Origin: an uncultured Oscillibacter sp. | Lineage (GTDB): Bacteria; Bacillota; Clostridia; Oscillospirales; Oscillospiraceae | NCBI GenBank assembly: GCA_910579435.1 | Contig: CAJTVF010000006.1 | Coordinates: forward strand, 1-64,000 | DNA length: 64,000 nt | Direction: 5' to 3' | Part shown: positions 39,512 to 46,690 of the stretch, piece after piece | Layout: each line of letters begins with the position of its first letter | How positions within the stretch are numbered: position 1 is the stretch's first letter | Made by a program: the position numbers and the translations under genes | Notes under the pieces: generated by a model | The model's input: the letters and a program-made list of their open reading frames with translations, nothing else | Database searches by the model: none | What the model was told of the DNA's origin: nothing

Positions 39512-40807
39512 ATGGACTGGTTTATGATCTGGCTGAACGGCTTCAGCCTCGCCGCCCAGGGCCTCTTGCACATGGCCTTTCTCTGCCGCCTGACGGGGCA
39601 GCGGGGCAGGGCGTGGCAGTTTGCCCTTTACCTCCTGCTGCTGTCCGGCATTGAAGCCGCCTTCAGCGCCGCCGGATGGGGCGCGCCGGCGGCCATGGCG
39701 GCGGCGCTGGCGGCCCTGTACGCCATGAGCCGCCTGGCCCTGAGGAACCGGCCCGTCCCCTCCTGCACGGCGGCGCTGCTGGCGGTGTATGTATTCCAGA
39801 TGGCCGCGGGTATGGTGAACTCCGTGGAGGCTCTATTTTATCCCCATGTGTCCATGGGCCTGCCCGTGTATGCCCTGATCGTCCTGTCGGTCCTGGCGTC
39901 CATTGCCCTGTGCGCCCTGTGCTATGGGCTGGTTCTGCGCCTCCTCCCGCTGGAGGAGGACGAGCCCAATCTGGGGCTGCTGCCCCTGCCCGGCCTGTTT
40001 TTCCTGGCAGCGGAGCTGTATATTCTGGAGACGGCCTACAGCCGCCTGTCCCTCTCCCCGGAGCCGCCGGGGCGGCATTTGGCCCTTTTGGCCCTCCAGG
40101 CCCTGGGGCTGGCGGCGCTGCTGTGTACGCTGTACGCGTACCGCCGGGCGTGCCGGGGGGTCCGGGCCCAGGCGGAGCTGGCTTCCCTCAGCCAGTCGGT
40201 CCAGGCTCAGCGGACTTATGTGGCTGAGGCCCAGGCCCGCTATGAGAAGACCCGCTCTTTCCGCCACGACCTCCAAAACCACCTCTCCGTCCTGGACGGC
40301 CTCCTCTCCGCCGGGCGGACGGAGGAGGCCCGGAGCTATCTGGCGAAAATGGAGGCGGCTTCCGACGCCCTGGCCCCGCCCTGCCGGACGGGGGACCCGG
40401 CGGTGGACGCGCTGCTGGGGGAAAAGCTGGCTCTGGCGGAGGCGAAGGGCATTCCGGCGGAAATATCCCTCCGCCTGCCGGCGGACGGGAGCCTGGACAG
40501 CTTCGACCTCTGCGTCATCGCCGCCAACGCCCTGGACAACGCCCTCCGGGCCTGCGGGGAGGCGGAAGGGGAGCCCTTCCTCCGGGTCCGGGGAGAGCGG
40601 CAGGGGGATTTCTACCGTTTGGAGTTCGAGAACAGCTGCGCCCCCGGCCCGCCGCCGGAGCCCGGGACAGGGCTGCGCAATATCCGGGCGGCGGCGGAGA
40701 AGTACGGCGGGGCGGCGGCGTATGAGAAGACCGGCGGGCGCTTCCGTCTGGACGTGCTGCTGAACATTTCAAGACAACCGGGCGGCCGTTCAGAGCGAAG
40801 CCCTTGA
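39512..40807 (+). CDS. GHKL sensor histidine kinase (AgrC/NatK type)
   Basis: A 431-aa membrane kinase with six to seven hydrophobic helices in residues 1-212 and a coiled linker (AELASLSQSVQAQRTYVAEA). The phosphorylatable His is in SFRHDLQNHLSVLDGLL near residue 252. The GHKL ATPase domain shows the N box VIAANALDNALRACGEAEG and GTGLRNIRAAAEKYGGAAA. There is no separate extracellular sensor domain; the helices themselves probably sense a membrane-soluble or peptide signal. The last codons overlap the second direct-repeat promoter, which points away from the gene. Confidence 0.88.
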   Translation: MDWFMIWLNGFSLAAQGLLHMAFLCRLTGQRGRAWQFALYLLLLSGIEAAFSAAGWGAPAAMAAALAALYAMSRLALRNRPVPSCTAALLAVYVFQMAAGMVNSVEALFYPHVSMGLPVYALIVLSVLASIALCALCYGLVLRLLPLEEDEPNLGLLPLPGLFFLAAELYILETAYSRLSLSPEPPGRHLALLALQALGLAALLCTLYAYRRACRGVRAQAELASLSQSVQAQRTYVAEAQARYEKTRSFRHDLQNHLSVLDGLLSAGRTEEARSYLAKMEAASDALAPPCRTGDPAVDALLGEKLALAEAKGIPAEISLRLPADGSLDSFDLCVIAANALDNALRACGEAEGEPFLRVRGERQGDFYRLEFENSCAPGPPPEPGTGLRNIRAAAEKYGGAAAYEKTGGRFRLDVLLNISRQPGGRSERSP

Positions 40808-40831
40808 AAACCGGCGGCGGCGTGGTATAGT
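40765..40831 (+). promoter_or_regulatory. Second LytTR-type direct-repeat promoter, reading away from the kinase gene
   Basis: CATTTCAAG (40765-40773), 12 bp, CCGTTCAGA (40786-40794), 9 bp, TTGAAA (40804-40809), a 16-bp spacer and TATAGT (40826-40831). The architecture is the same as at 38711. The repeats overlap the last codons of the kinase gene. The -10 lies on the boundary of the two repeat elements that follow, so transcription would pass through about 350 nt of repeat DNA before the 187-aa gene at 41217. Confidence 0.7.
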
Positions 40832-41180
40832 TAAGGAAACACTGATTTAATCCCCGCACACATCTTTACGCCATAAATTTCCGCTGATCTGCGTCAGAAA
40901 ATCTTGAAATCCGCCAGGATTTCTGCGATTTTCTTCCTTGCCAGCGAAAATTTCTGGCGCAAATCTGCACACGTTGATTAAATCAGTGCTTCCTTAACGC
41001 AGTTGAAAAGGAGCTGACGCTTCTTTTCAACCGGCGGGCCGCTGGTCCGCCGGCGCGCAGCGCGTGTTTGCGTTTCCTATGAAGCCGTGCGCAGAAAGCC
41101 GCCTTGCGGCCCGACCCGCCGCTTAGCGGCGGGTCGTTGAAAAGAATCCAATTGGATTCTTTTCAACTGCGCTGGCTATA
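40826..41180. mobile_element. Structured ~190-bp element, copy A (interrupted by the 167-bp element)
   Basis: The termini are TATAG...CGCAGTTGAAAAGG at the left and TTTTCAACTGCGCTGGCTATA at the right. The element continues from 40998 after the 167-bp insertion. Inside are three strong stems: CCGGCGGGCC/GGTCCGCCGG, GACCCGCCGC/GCGGCGGGTC and the palindrome around GAATCCAATTGGATTC. The second copy (61991-62181) lies inverted. It has no ORF. It may be a MITE or a REP-like extragenic element; the TATA at each end could be a target duplication or part of the terminal repeat. Confidence 0.75.
40831..40997. mobile_element. 167-bp TTAA-ended palindromic element, copy 2
   Basis: It is nearly identical to copy 1 (TTAAGGAAACACTGATTTAA to ...CAGTGCTTCCTTAA). 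It sits between TATAG and CGCAGTTG of the larger element. In the uninterrupted copy the same place reads TATAG-TCAT-CGCAGTTG, so here the original was probably TATAG-TTAA-CGCAGTTG. TTAA (or its inner TA) appears duplicated by insertion. Confidence 0.85.
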
Positions 41181-41216
41181 AACTGGACCTAACGAAACCA
41201 GAAGGGAGGGGTCTCC

Positions 41217-41780
41217 ATGATCCTAATTTCCAGCAGCGCGCCCCGAACCGCCGCGCCTCCCGCCGTCCGGGAGGCGGAGCGGCCCGCCGGGGTCCGTTCC
41301 GGATCCGCGCCCGCGTCCCAGCGTCCGCTGAAGCCCGTCCAGGACGAGTACGTCCCGGAGGGAGAGAAGAAGCGGGAGTCCTATGGCCGCTATTGGCTGG
41401 GGAAGGACGAGGACGGCGGACCGAAAATTTACTTCGACAACCCCGAGGCGGCGGAGGACGCCCCCGCGGCCCCCAAGACGGCGGGAGCTCCCGAAGCGGA
41501 GGACCCAGAGAAAGACGAGGAGCCGACGGTCCCGGAGAAAGCCGCCCCGCCGGGCAAAGACCGTAAGGAGGAGAAATGCGCCGGCAATACCGACGCGGTG
41601 GACCGGGAGATCAGGAAGCTGAAGGAAAAAAAGGAAAAGCTGGAGGCCAAGCTCGACCAGGAGACCGATGAAACGAAGCGGGAGAGCCTGGAACGTCAGC
41701 TGGCCCAGGTGGAGAATGAGCTGAGGCAGAAGGACAACGACGCCTACCGCCGCCAGCACACGGTGTTTACGGAGCTCTGA
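41217..41780 (+). CDS. Coiled-coil, largely disordered protein of unknown function (187 aa)
   Basis: A hydrophilic protein without signal peptide or membrane helix. Residues 1-110 are Pro/Ala/Glu-rich and probably disordered, apart from a small conserved-looking patch (ESYGRYWLGKDEDGGPKIYFD). Residues 125-180 form a charged coiled coil (DREIRKLKEKKEKLEAKLD, LERQLAQVENELRQK). GAAGGGAGGGG lies before the ATG. It is the first gene after the second LytTR-type promoter, which makes it the best candidate output of the adjacent two-component system. Its leader is made of two repeat elements. A terminator follows. I cannot assign a function. Confidence 0.65.
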   Translation: MILISSSAPRTAAPPAVREAERPAGVRSGSAPASQRPLKPVQDEYVPEGEKKRESYGRYWLGKDEDGGPKIYFDNPEAAEDAPAAPKTAGAPEAEDPEKDEEPTVPEKAAPPGKDRKEEKCAGNTDAVDREIRKLKEKKEKLEAKLDQETDETKRESLERQLAQVENELRQKDNDAYRRQHTVFTEL

Positions 41781-41840
41781 TGGATTCCGGCGTGCCGGAA
41801 ACGGAAGAGAACCAGGCCCTTGCGGAAATTTCATACCACG

Positions 41841-41899
41841 GAAAAGCCGGCAAGCTCAGGGCGGAAAAGCGCCCAGGTCAAGAGCTTGCCGGCTTTTCG
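41841..41899 (+). terminator. Terminator after the coiled-coil protein gene
   Basis: GAAAAGCCGGCAAGCTC pairs with GAGCTTGCCGGCTTTT and encloses an inner GGCG/CGCC hairpin. It is symmetrical enough to act in both directions. Confidence 0.75.
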
Positions 41900-41961
41900 G
41901 TTTCCCTTTGGCGCGGCGTTTCCCCCCCAGAAAATACAGGGCCTTGAGGGAAGAGAATATC

Positions 41962-41990
41962 TTGCCAGCGTAAGAAAAAAATGCTATACT
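41962..41990 (+). promoter_or_regulatory. Promoter of the solute-binding protein/chemoreceptor unit
   Basis: TTGCCA (41962-41967), a 17-bp spacer and TATACT (41985-41990). The leader is about 90 nt with no recognised riboswitch. Confidence 0.75.
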
Positions 41991-42086
41991 ATTGCCGTGT
42001 ACATTAAAGACGCAAATCAACCCCCTGAAACCGGCCGCGCCTCCCGGGCGCATGGCCGCTGAAATCCACCGGAAGGGCCTGACGCT

Positions 42087-43316
42087 ATGAAGAAGTATGT
42101 GTTTCTGCTCCTGTGCCTGGGAGCGCTGCTGCTCCTCCCCGCCTGCAAGGACCAGGCGCCGCCGGAGAGCACCGTCCCGGAGAGGGAGACCGTGGAGCTG
42201 ACCGTCTGGGGCGCGGAGGAGGACGAGGCCCTGCTTCAGGAGGTCTTTGCCTCCTTCCAGTCCCGCTACGCCGGAGAGGCGGACTTCCGCATCACCTTCC
42301 AGCCCGAGAGCGAGTCCCACTGCAAGGACGCGCTGCTGGGAGACCTGGAGGGCGGAGCGGACGTCTTCGCCTTTGCCGATGACCAGGTGGCCGCCCTGGC
42401 CGCCGCCGGGGGGCTGGACCCCATTGAGGACCCCGGCTCCATCCGGGCTGCGAACCTCTCCGCCGCCGTGGAGGCGGCCAGCGTGGACGGCGTGCCCTAC
42501 GCCTACCCCCTGACGGCGGACAATGGCTATTTCCTCTATTATAATAAGGCTTACTTCTCAGAAGAGGACGTCCGGACCCTGGACCGGATGCTGGAGGCTG
42601 CGGCGGAGAGCAGGCGGCTGGTAGTGATGGACTGGTCCTCCGCCTGGTACGTCTACGCCTTCTTTGGAAACACCGGACTGGAGGTGGGGCTGAACGAGGA
42701 CGGCCTTACCAACCACTGCACCTGGAACAGTACCGAGGGCCCCATCGCCGGGGTGGACGTGGCCCGGGCCATGCTGAATGTTGCCGCCAGCCCCGGCTTT
42801 GCAAGCCGGACGGACGAGGAATTCCTGGCGGGCGTCCGGGACGGCTCCGTCATCGCCGGGATCAGCGGCGTGTGGAACGCCGTGGCGGTTCAGGAGGCAT
42901 GGGGCGAAAACGCCGGGGCCGCCAAGCTGCCTACATACACCTGCAAGGGCCGGCAGGTCCAGATGGCCTCCTTTTCCGGCTGCAAGCTCATCGGCGTAAA
43001 CGCCTATTCCCGGCATCCGGAGTGGGCGGCCCGCCTGGCGGAGTGGATCACCAGCGAGGACAACCAGCGTCTCCGCTTCGAGCTCCGGGGCCAGGGCCCC
43101 GCCAACGCCGGCGCCGCAGAATCCCCGGAGGTCCAGGCGGCTCCCGCCATCGCGGCGCTGCTGGCTCAGTCGGAGTTCTCCCAGCTCCAGCGGGTGGGAG
43201 GCAAGTTCTGGGACCCGGTGGCGGAATTCGCCGGGAATATGGCCCGGGGGAACCCCTCCGGCGCGGACCTCCAGGCCCAGCTGGACCACTTGGTGGAGAG
43301 CGTGACGGCCCGGTAG
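42087..43316 (+). CDS. Extracellular solute-binding lipoprotein (sugar-type, MalE-like)
   Basis: A 409-aa ABC-type substrate-binding lipoprotein. The signal peptide ends in the lipobox LLPAC (Cys near residue 20), followed by ETVELTVWGAEEDEALLQEV at the start of the mature domain. Also visible are GGADVFAFADDQVAALAAAG, the hinge segment VPYAYPLTADNGYFLYYNK and AARLAEWITSEDNQRLRFE, all typical of family-1 sugar-binding proteins. No permease or ATPase gene is nearby; the next gene, 37 bp downstream, encodes a chemoreceptor. The protein may therefore serve transport encoded elsewhere or present ligand to the receptor. Confidence 0.87.
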   Translation: MKKYVFLLLCLGALLLLPACKDQAPPESTVPERETVELTVWGAEEDEALLQEVFASFQSRYAGEADFRITFQPESESHCKDALLGDLEGGADVFAFADDQVAALAAAGGLDPIEDPGSIRAANLSAAVEAASVDGVPYAYPLTADNGYFLYYNKAYFSEEDVRTLDRMLEAAAESRRLVVMDWSSAWYVYAFFGNTGLEVGLNEDGLTNHCTWNSTEGPIAGVDVARAMLNVAASPGFASRTDEEFLAGVRDGSVIAGISGVWNAVAVQEAWGENAGAAKLPTYTCKGRQVQMASFSGCKLIGVNAYSRHPEWAARLAEWITSEDNQRLRFELRGQGPANAGAAESPEVQAAPAIAALLAQSEFSQLQRVGGKFWDPVAEFAGNMARGNPSGADLQAQLDHLVESVTAR

Positions 43317-43353
43317 GCGACGGGATTCCAATTACGTTTCGGAGGGAAGACCT

Positions 43354-44934
43354 ATGAAAGGAAAGCTGCAGCAGCGCCTGATCCTGCCCATTGTCCTGCT
43401 GGGACTGGTGACGCTGTTATCCAATGTCCTGGCGGTATTCAGCATCCACAATGTCCACGCCAACGCCGGGATCATTGTGGACGAGTACATGGTCAGCGAG
43501 GCGAAGCTGGAGGACATCCGGCGGTCCATCATGGACGTCCACCGCCTGGCCCTCAGCCACATTGTGGCGGCGGACCACGCCACCATGATCCGCCTGGTGC
43601 AGGAGATTAAGGCGGAGGAGGCGGAGCTGGACGGGAAGCTGGCGGACTACGAGCCCTTTGTCCCGGAGGACGAGGCGGCGGTGTACCGGGCACTGCTGGA
43701 GGATTACGATGCCTTCAAGCACGCCCTGGTCTACCTGGTCTGTGCCAGCGCCGACAGCAAGACCCAGGAGGCCTATACCATGGCCAACGGGGACGTGGCC
43801 GCCCGCAGCGAGGCGGCGGAGGCGGGCATCAACACCCTCTCCGACTCCGTGTCCGCCCGGGCGGAGGCGGCCCGGGGCCGGCTCTTCTGGGTGTATGTCA
43901 TCTCCCTGGCGGTCAGCGCCGGGACCCTGATTGCGGGGGTGCTCCTGGTATGGGCGGCCCTGCGGATCATCCAGAAATACGTCATGGCCCCTATCCGGGG
44001 AGCCATGGGCACGCTCCAGGACAGCTCTCAGCGCATCAGCGGCGTGGTGGGAGAGGTCCGGAAGCGGACCCGGACCTCCAGCGGCAGCGCCCGGGACCTC
44101 TCGGGCCTGACGGAGCAGCTCTCCGCCGCCCTGGAGGAGATTGCCGGGAGCACCGCCTCCATCACGGCCAGCGCCTCCGGCACCCAGGAGGACGCGGTGC
44201 GCATGGCGGAGGACTGCGCGTCCATCACGGCCTACTCTGTGGCGATGCGGGAGCGGGCGGAGGAGATGGAGCGCTCCGCCCAGGCGGAGATGGAGGACGT
44301 CCGGACCCGGACGGAGGAGATCATGGCCGTCCTGGACCGGGCCATCGAAAAGAGCCGGAGCGTGGACCGCATCGGCGCCCTGACCAAGGACATCCTGTCC
44401 ATCTCCTCCTCGACGGACCTCATTGCTATCAACGCCTCCGTGGAGGCGACCCGGGCCGGGGAGGCGGGGAAGGGCTTCGCCGTAGTGGCCCGGGAGATCC
44501 GCCGCCTGGCGGACTCCTGCGCGGAGACCGCCAGCCATATCCAGGAGGTCAGCGGCGTGGTCACCGGCGCGGTGGACTATCTCTCCGGCAGCGCCCGGGA
44601 GCTGGCGGAATACCTGGGCCGGGCCCTTCAGGTCCAGCTGGAGCAGTCCGTCCAGTCCGGGCGGCAGTACCGGGACGACGCCGCCTATATAGAAGGGGCC
44701 ATGGCCACGTTCAATGATCAGGCGGGCCGGCTCCGGGAATCCATGGAGGACGTGGCCTCTTCCATTTCCAGCATTTCCAGCGCGGTGGAAGAAGCGGTTG
44801 CCGGCGTCACCGGCGTGGCGGACAGCTCCCAGGCCCTGGCAAGCGATATGGCGGGCATTACCTCCGGCATGGACACGAACCAGGAGATTGTAGGCGAGCT
44901 GCAAAAGCAGGTGGACGTATTCGCGAACCTGTAG
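43354..44934 (+). CDS. Methyl-accepting chemotaxis protein
   Basis: A 526-aa transmembrane receptor. TM1 (about 8-30), an extracellular four-helix-bundle domain (about 31-185), TM2 (about 187-212) and a cytosolic signalling coiled coil follow in order. The hairpin tip that binds CheA/CheW is the conserved block STDLIAINASVEATRAGEAG, then KGFAVVAREIRRLADSC. There is no clear C-terminal CheR tether. GGAGGGAAG precedes the ATG. It is co-transcribed with the solute-binding lipoprotein, the pairing expected when a binding protein presents its ligand to a receptor. No che or flagellar genes are in the window. Confidence 0.92.
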   Translation: MKGKLQQRLILPIVLLGLVTLLSNVLAVFSIHNVHANAGIIVDEYMVSEAKLEDIRRSIMDVHRLALSHIVAADHATMIRLVQEIKAEEAELDGKLADYEPFVPEDEAAVYRALLEDYDAFKHALVYLVCASADSKTQEAYTMANGDVAARSEAAEAGINTLSDSVSARAEAARGRLFWVYVISLAVSAGTLIAGVLLVWAALRIIQKYVMAPIRGAMGTLQDSSQRISGVVGEVRKRTRTSSGSARDLSGLTEQLSAALEEIAGSTASITASASGTQEDAVRMAEDCASITAYSVAMRERAEEMERSAQAEMEDVRTRTEEIMAVLDRAIEKSRSVDRIGALTKDILSISSSTDLIAINASVEATRAGEAGKGFAVVAREIRRLADSCAETASHIQEVSGVVTGAVDYLSGSARELAEYLGRALQVQLEQSVQSGRQYRDDAAYIEGAMATFNDQAGRLRESMEDVASSISSISSAVEEAVAGVTGVADSSQALASDMAGITSGMDTNQEIVGELQKQVDVFANL

Positions 44935-44956
44935 GAGGGCTTCAAAAGAGAAAAAG

Positions 44957-44986
44957 GGCGGCGGACGTCAAGCGTCCGCCGCCTTT
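44957..44986 (+). terminator. Terminator after the chemoreceptor gene
   Basis: GGCGGCGGACG pairs with CGTCCGCCGCC around TCAAG, followed by TTT. Confidence 0.75.
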
Positions 44987-45147
44987 AGAACCTGTATGCA
45001 CAACCGTTGAACGCTGCCTGGCCGGTCTTTTTCCCGGCATACCGCGCCGATTTCCCTTGCCATACGTCAGTATGGCTGCGGAAACTCCTTGTCTGCCGGG
45101 AAAAATCCTCGTCCATCCGGCATCCCTCGGTTATGAATACAGGTTCT
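44987..45147. mobile_element. 161-bp inverted-repeat element, single copy in window
   Basis: It begins AGAACCTGTAT and ends ATACAGGTTCT, exact inverses, with further pairing inside (CCGGTC/TTCCCGG and GCCATACGTCAGTATGGC). It has no ORF. It directly abuts the chemoreceptor terminator. It looks like a further MITE/REP-like unit, but only one copy is seen here, so its mobility is inference. Confidence 0.55.
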
Positions 45148-45196
45148 TATTTCCGCATGGAAAAGGGGAGAAGAACCGGGCCGGGAGTTTCGGCCG

Positions 45197-45577
45197 TCAC
45201 AGCCTGGGGGCCGTCTCGGTCAAGGCGGCTTCCTCGTGTCCGGCGGCCTCGTCCATCCGGGCCTCCTCGTTTTTGATTTCCCAGTGGATAATCAGGGTCA
45301 GCGCCCCCCTGAGCAGAATGACCAGCCCCAGGGTCAGAAGCTCGCTCATTTCCCGGACCAGTACCGTCCGGAGCACCTCGCCCCCCAGCTTGAACTCCAG
45401 CGCCAGGGAGATGCCCTGAGCCAGATACAGGCGGACGTGGGGCTTGTGCTTTACGCAGCCGATCATGCTCTTCACCGCCGTTACCAGCAGGACGGCGACG
45501 CCAGCGCACTCCAGCAGCAGCACGCCGTATTGGACGGCCAACTGAAAGACCGCTTCGATTTGGTGGAGCAGTGCCAT
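45197..45577 (-). CDS. DUF1622 membrane protein
   Basis: A 126-aa membrane protein with three hydrophobic helices (about 10-35, 50-68 and 76-98) and an acidic C-terminal tail. The family block is VRLYLAQGISLALEFKLGGEVLRTVLV, followed by ELLTLGLVILLRGALTLIIHWEIK. DUF1622 proteins are common in anaerobes and have no established function. GGAGG lies before the ATG. It stands downstream of the XRE regulator gene on the same strand (76-bp gap). Confidence 0.88.
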   Translation of the reverse strand: MALLHQIEAVFQLAVQYGVLLLECAGVAVLLVTAVKSMIGCVKHKPHVRLYLAQGISLALEFKLGGEVLRTVLVREMSELLTLGLVILLRGALTLIIHWEIKNEEARMDEAAGHEEAALTETAPRL

Positions 45578-45653
45578 AAGCGGAAACCTCCTTCAAGGGC
45601 GTGTGTTTGAAAACGCGGATGGGGCCGGAGGCCCCTTGAGCCTGGAAAGACGG

Positions 45654-46109
45654 TTATTTCCGCCCCAGCTCCCGCCGGACGGCCTTGGTCAGAAGCTCCT
45701 GCCCCTCGGGGGAGCGGAGGGCCTCCAGCGCCGCGTCCCGCATCAGGGCCTGGAAGGAGGGGCTTTTCAGCAGCGCGCCGAAGACCGCGCCGTCCTCCTG
45801 CACCGCTGCCGGGCGGGGCTTCTTTTGAGCGGGGGGAGCCGCCGGGGCCCGGACCGGCTCCTCCTCCGGCACGCCCCCGGCCAGCCAGCCGTCCCCTTCG
45901 GCAGGGTCGTCGCTCTCGCCCCGGAGATAGGGAAGGGTGACGCCGAAATAGTCCGCCAGCTTCCGCTGCTGGTCCTGAGTGGGCGTCTGGCGCCCGGACT
46001 CGAACTTCTCTATGGCCGTCCTGGGAAAGCCCAGGGCGGCGGAGAGGGCGGGGCAGCTGAGGCCCCGCCCCGTGCGAAGCGCCCCCAGGCGCTGCGCCAT
46101 GGTTACCAT
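45654..46109 (-). CDS. XRE-family helix-turn-helix regulator
   Basis: A 151-aa DNA-binding protein. The HTH domain (about 4-60) contains LGALRTGRGLSCPALSAALG, FPRTAIEKFESGRQTPT and LADYFGVTLPYLRGE. An Ala/Pro-rich linker leads to a C-terminal helical segment (FGALLKSPSFQALMRDAALEAL). I chose the ATG at 46109, since GGAGG lies eight bases before it; an ATG 15 bp upstream overlaps that site. It may be co-transcribed with nrdDG, 51 bp upstream, but nothing ties it functionally to them. Confidence 0.82.
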   Translation of the reverse strand: MVTMAQRLGALRTGRGLSCPALSAALGFPRTAIEKFESGRQTPTQDQQRKLADYFGVTLPYLRGESDDPAEGDGWLAGGVPEEEPVRAPAAPPAQKKPRPAAVQEDGAVFGALLKSPSFQALMRDAALEALRSPEGQELLTKAVRRELGRK

Positions 46110-46160
46110 AGTGAAAACCTCCATTGGAAAAGCGGCTTTTGCCGCTTTTCGGGTCTTGTG

Positions 46161-46685
46161 TTACCGCTCCGGCAGGAGAACCAGTTCCCTGGCCCGCCGG
46201 GTGGCGTTCAGGTCGATGAGGCGCTGATTGGAGCTGCCCCGGAAGCGGAGGGAGATGTCCTTCAGCGCCTCCACGAAACGTCCGTCCACCAGCACGTCCA
46301 GAAGGGACAGCAGCTCCTCCGTGGCCTCGCAGCGGGGATAGCTTCCCTCCGTCAGCAGCTCCTCGTAGGTGAAGCCGCTGAACGCCCAGATGTTCTTTTC
46401 CGGGTACGCCGCCCGCACCTTTCGCAGGAAGGGGAGGAGTGCCCGCTGGTTTTCCGGTTCAAAGGGCTCGCCGCCCAAAACCGTCAGGCCGCTGACATAG
46501 CTGGGGGAGAGGAGGGCGAGAATCCGGTCCTCCGTCTCCTCAGTAAAGGGCCGGCCGTAGTCAAAGGCCCAGGTCTGGGGCTGGAAGCAGTGCTCGCAGT
46601 GGTTGGTGCAGCCGGAGACGAAGAGGCTGACCCGGACGCCCTCGCCGTTGGCAACGTCGCAGTCTTTGATTTCTCCGTAATACAT
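46161..46685 (-). CDS. nrdG: Anaerobic ribonucleotide reductase activating protein
   Basis: A 174-aa radical-SAM activase that installs the glycyl radical on NrdD. The cluster motif CTNHCEHCF (CxxxCxxC) follows VRVSLFVSG. SAM-binding GGEPFEP and the NIWAFSGFTYEEL segment are typical. I chose the ATG at 46685 (GLY-type start MYYGEIKDCDVANGEG); the open frame upstream lies inside nrdD. Five bp separate it from the nrdD stop, so the two form an operon. Confidence 0.93.
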   Translation of the reverse strand: MYYGEIKDCDVANGEGVRVSLFVSGCTNHCEHCFQPQTWAFDYGRPFTEETEDRILALLSPSYVSGLTVLGGEPFEPENQRALLPFLRKVRAAYPEKNIWAFSGFTYEELLTEGSYPRCEATEELLSLLDVLVDGRFVEALKDISLRFRGSSNQRLIDLNATRRARELVLLPER

Positions 46686-46690
46686 GGCCC

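Noticed and set aside
45147..45596. 149-codon minus-strand frame overlapping the DUF1622 gene
   Set aside because: It is a different frame of the same strand, Arg/Gly-rich, and extends into the inverted-repeat element; the DUF1622 frame has recognisable family sequence.
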